13,035 bases of DNA from Alphaproteobacteria bacterium (GTDB lineage Bacteria; Pseudomonadota; Alphaproteobacteria; Sphingomonadales; Sphingomonadaceae): NCBI GenBank assembly GCA_028293055.1, contig JAQGLD010000087.1, positions 1 through 13,035 on the forward strand. Direction: 5' to 3'. The position numbers were made by a program, and so were the translations under genes. This document shows positions 12,590 through 13,035 of this stretch, one piece after another (position 1 is the stretch's first letter; every line of letters starts with the position of its first letter). Under the pieces are notes generated by a model, which worked only from the letters and a program-made list of their open reading frames with translations, was not told the origin of the DNA and did no database searches.

Positions 12590-13035
12590 TCAATGCCCTG
12601 CGAAGGCGAACAGGCTGTGCACTTCGAGCCCCTCGGCGCGAAGCCGATCGGCTCCGCCAAGCTCGGGGAGGTCGATGATGAACGCGGTGCCGACCACCTC
12701 GGCCCCGGCCCGGCGGACCAACCGATGCGCCGCCAGGGCGGTTCCGCCGGTGGCGATGAGGTCGTCGACCAGCAGGACCCTTGCGCCGGGCGCGCAGGCA
12801 TCGACATGCATGGTCAGCCGGTCGGTGCCATATTCGAGCGCATATTCCTCGGCGATGGTCTCGCCCGGGAGCTTGCCGGCCTTGCGGACAAGGAGCAGGC
12901 CTGTCCCCAGCTTCTGGGCAAGAGCGGCTCCGACCACGAAGCCGCGCGCCTCGATTCCGGCGACGAGATCGGGCGTCTCGTTGATCTGCGCCGCTAGGCG
13001 ATCGATCGCGGCCGCGAAGCCGGCGCCGTCGAGCA
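12590..13035 (-). CDS. apt: Adenine phosphoribosyltransferase, C-terminal part
   Basis: The frame is open to the window edge, so the start lies beyond 13035; about 147 residues are visible. The enzyme joins adenine and PRPP to give AMP in cytosolic purine salvage. Visible are DLVAGIEARGFVVGAALAQK (the family's 'D-v-GiEaRGF--g'), VRKAGKLPGET, YGTDRLTMH, and the PRPP-binding loop VLLVDDLIATGGTA with its acidic pair. The protein ends FAFAGH at TGA 12592-12590. Length and motifs match APRT rather than xanthine or hypoxanthine enzymes. It is followed by a terminator, so it is probably transcribed separately from the lipoprotein gene downstream. Confidence 0.95.
   Translation of the reverse strand, partial: LDGAGFAAAIDRLAAQINETPDLVAGIEARGFVVGAALAQKLGTGLLLVRKAGKLPGETIAEEYALEYGTDRLTMHVDACAPGARVLLVDDLIATGGTALAAHRLVRRAGAEVVGTAFIIDLPELGGADRLRAEGLEVHSLFAFAGH

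Noticed and set aside
1..13035. CRISPR arrays, tRNA or rRNA genes, transposases, phage genes, toxin-antitoxin pairs
   Set aside because: None seen by eye on either strand; all sizeable gaps are explained by repeats, leaders or terminators.

Overview
The window is GC-rich and densely coding, with third codon positions dominated by G and C. I read it as an alphaproteobacterium, most likely a sphingomonad (Sphingomonas or Sphingosinicella type). The reasons are protein resemblances recalled from these groups (a long acidic-tailed L25/Ctc, a YD/NW-rich small lipoprotein, a DUF486 protein), intergenic GC-rich palindromes, and one perfect match to the alphaproteobacterial EcfG stress promoter. No database search was possible, so the taxon is an inference.

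Layout. Left (1-1991, + strand): the end of a TraB/GumN-family gene, a large palindromic repeat, then rplY and pth, which lie 14 bp apart and form a translation-maintenance pair. A fragment resembling the C-terminal end of a 2OG-Fe(II) oxygenase and a second inverted repeat follow (2004-2317). Middle (2393-7501, all - strand): two probable transcription units. One is a class A beta-lactamase followed by a JmjC/Cupin_4 ribosomal-oxygenase-like protein. The other is a polytopic membrane protein, a glutathione S-transferase and a SxxK serine hydrolase. The second unit is divergent from a MarR-family regulator (7569-8051, +), with an imperfect palindrome in the 67-bp gap between them. Right: ychF (+) with a good terminator; then a DUF486 small membrane protein and a second, larger SxxK hydrolase (-); a MaoC-like hotdog protein (+); a tail-to-tail lipoprotein gene with NW repeats (-); and the end of apt (-).

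How it fits together. rplY, pth and ychF are commonly neighbours in bacteria. Here about 6 kb of mostly opposite-strand accessory genes separates pth from ychF, and the junction carries a gene remnant and an inverted repeat. Three separate serine-active beta-lactamase/PBP-fold enzymes lie within 8 kb. The clearest regulatory signal is the EcfG-type promoter (GGAAC, 16 bp, CGTT) in front of the lipoprotein gene; its -35 element lies inside the palindrome that probably terminates apt. I found no CRISPR array, tRNA, rRNA, transposase or phage gene, and nothing that amounts to a complete new defence or mobile system. The items most worth following up are the EcfG promoter, the Gly at Ambler position 170 in the beta-lactamase, the MarR-linked operon with its unassigned membrane protein, and the N-terminal extension of Pth.
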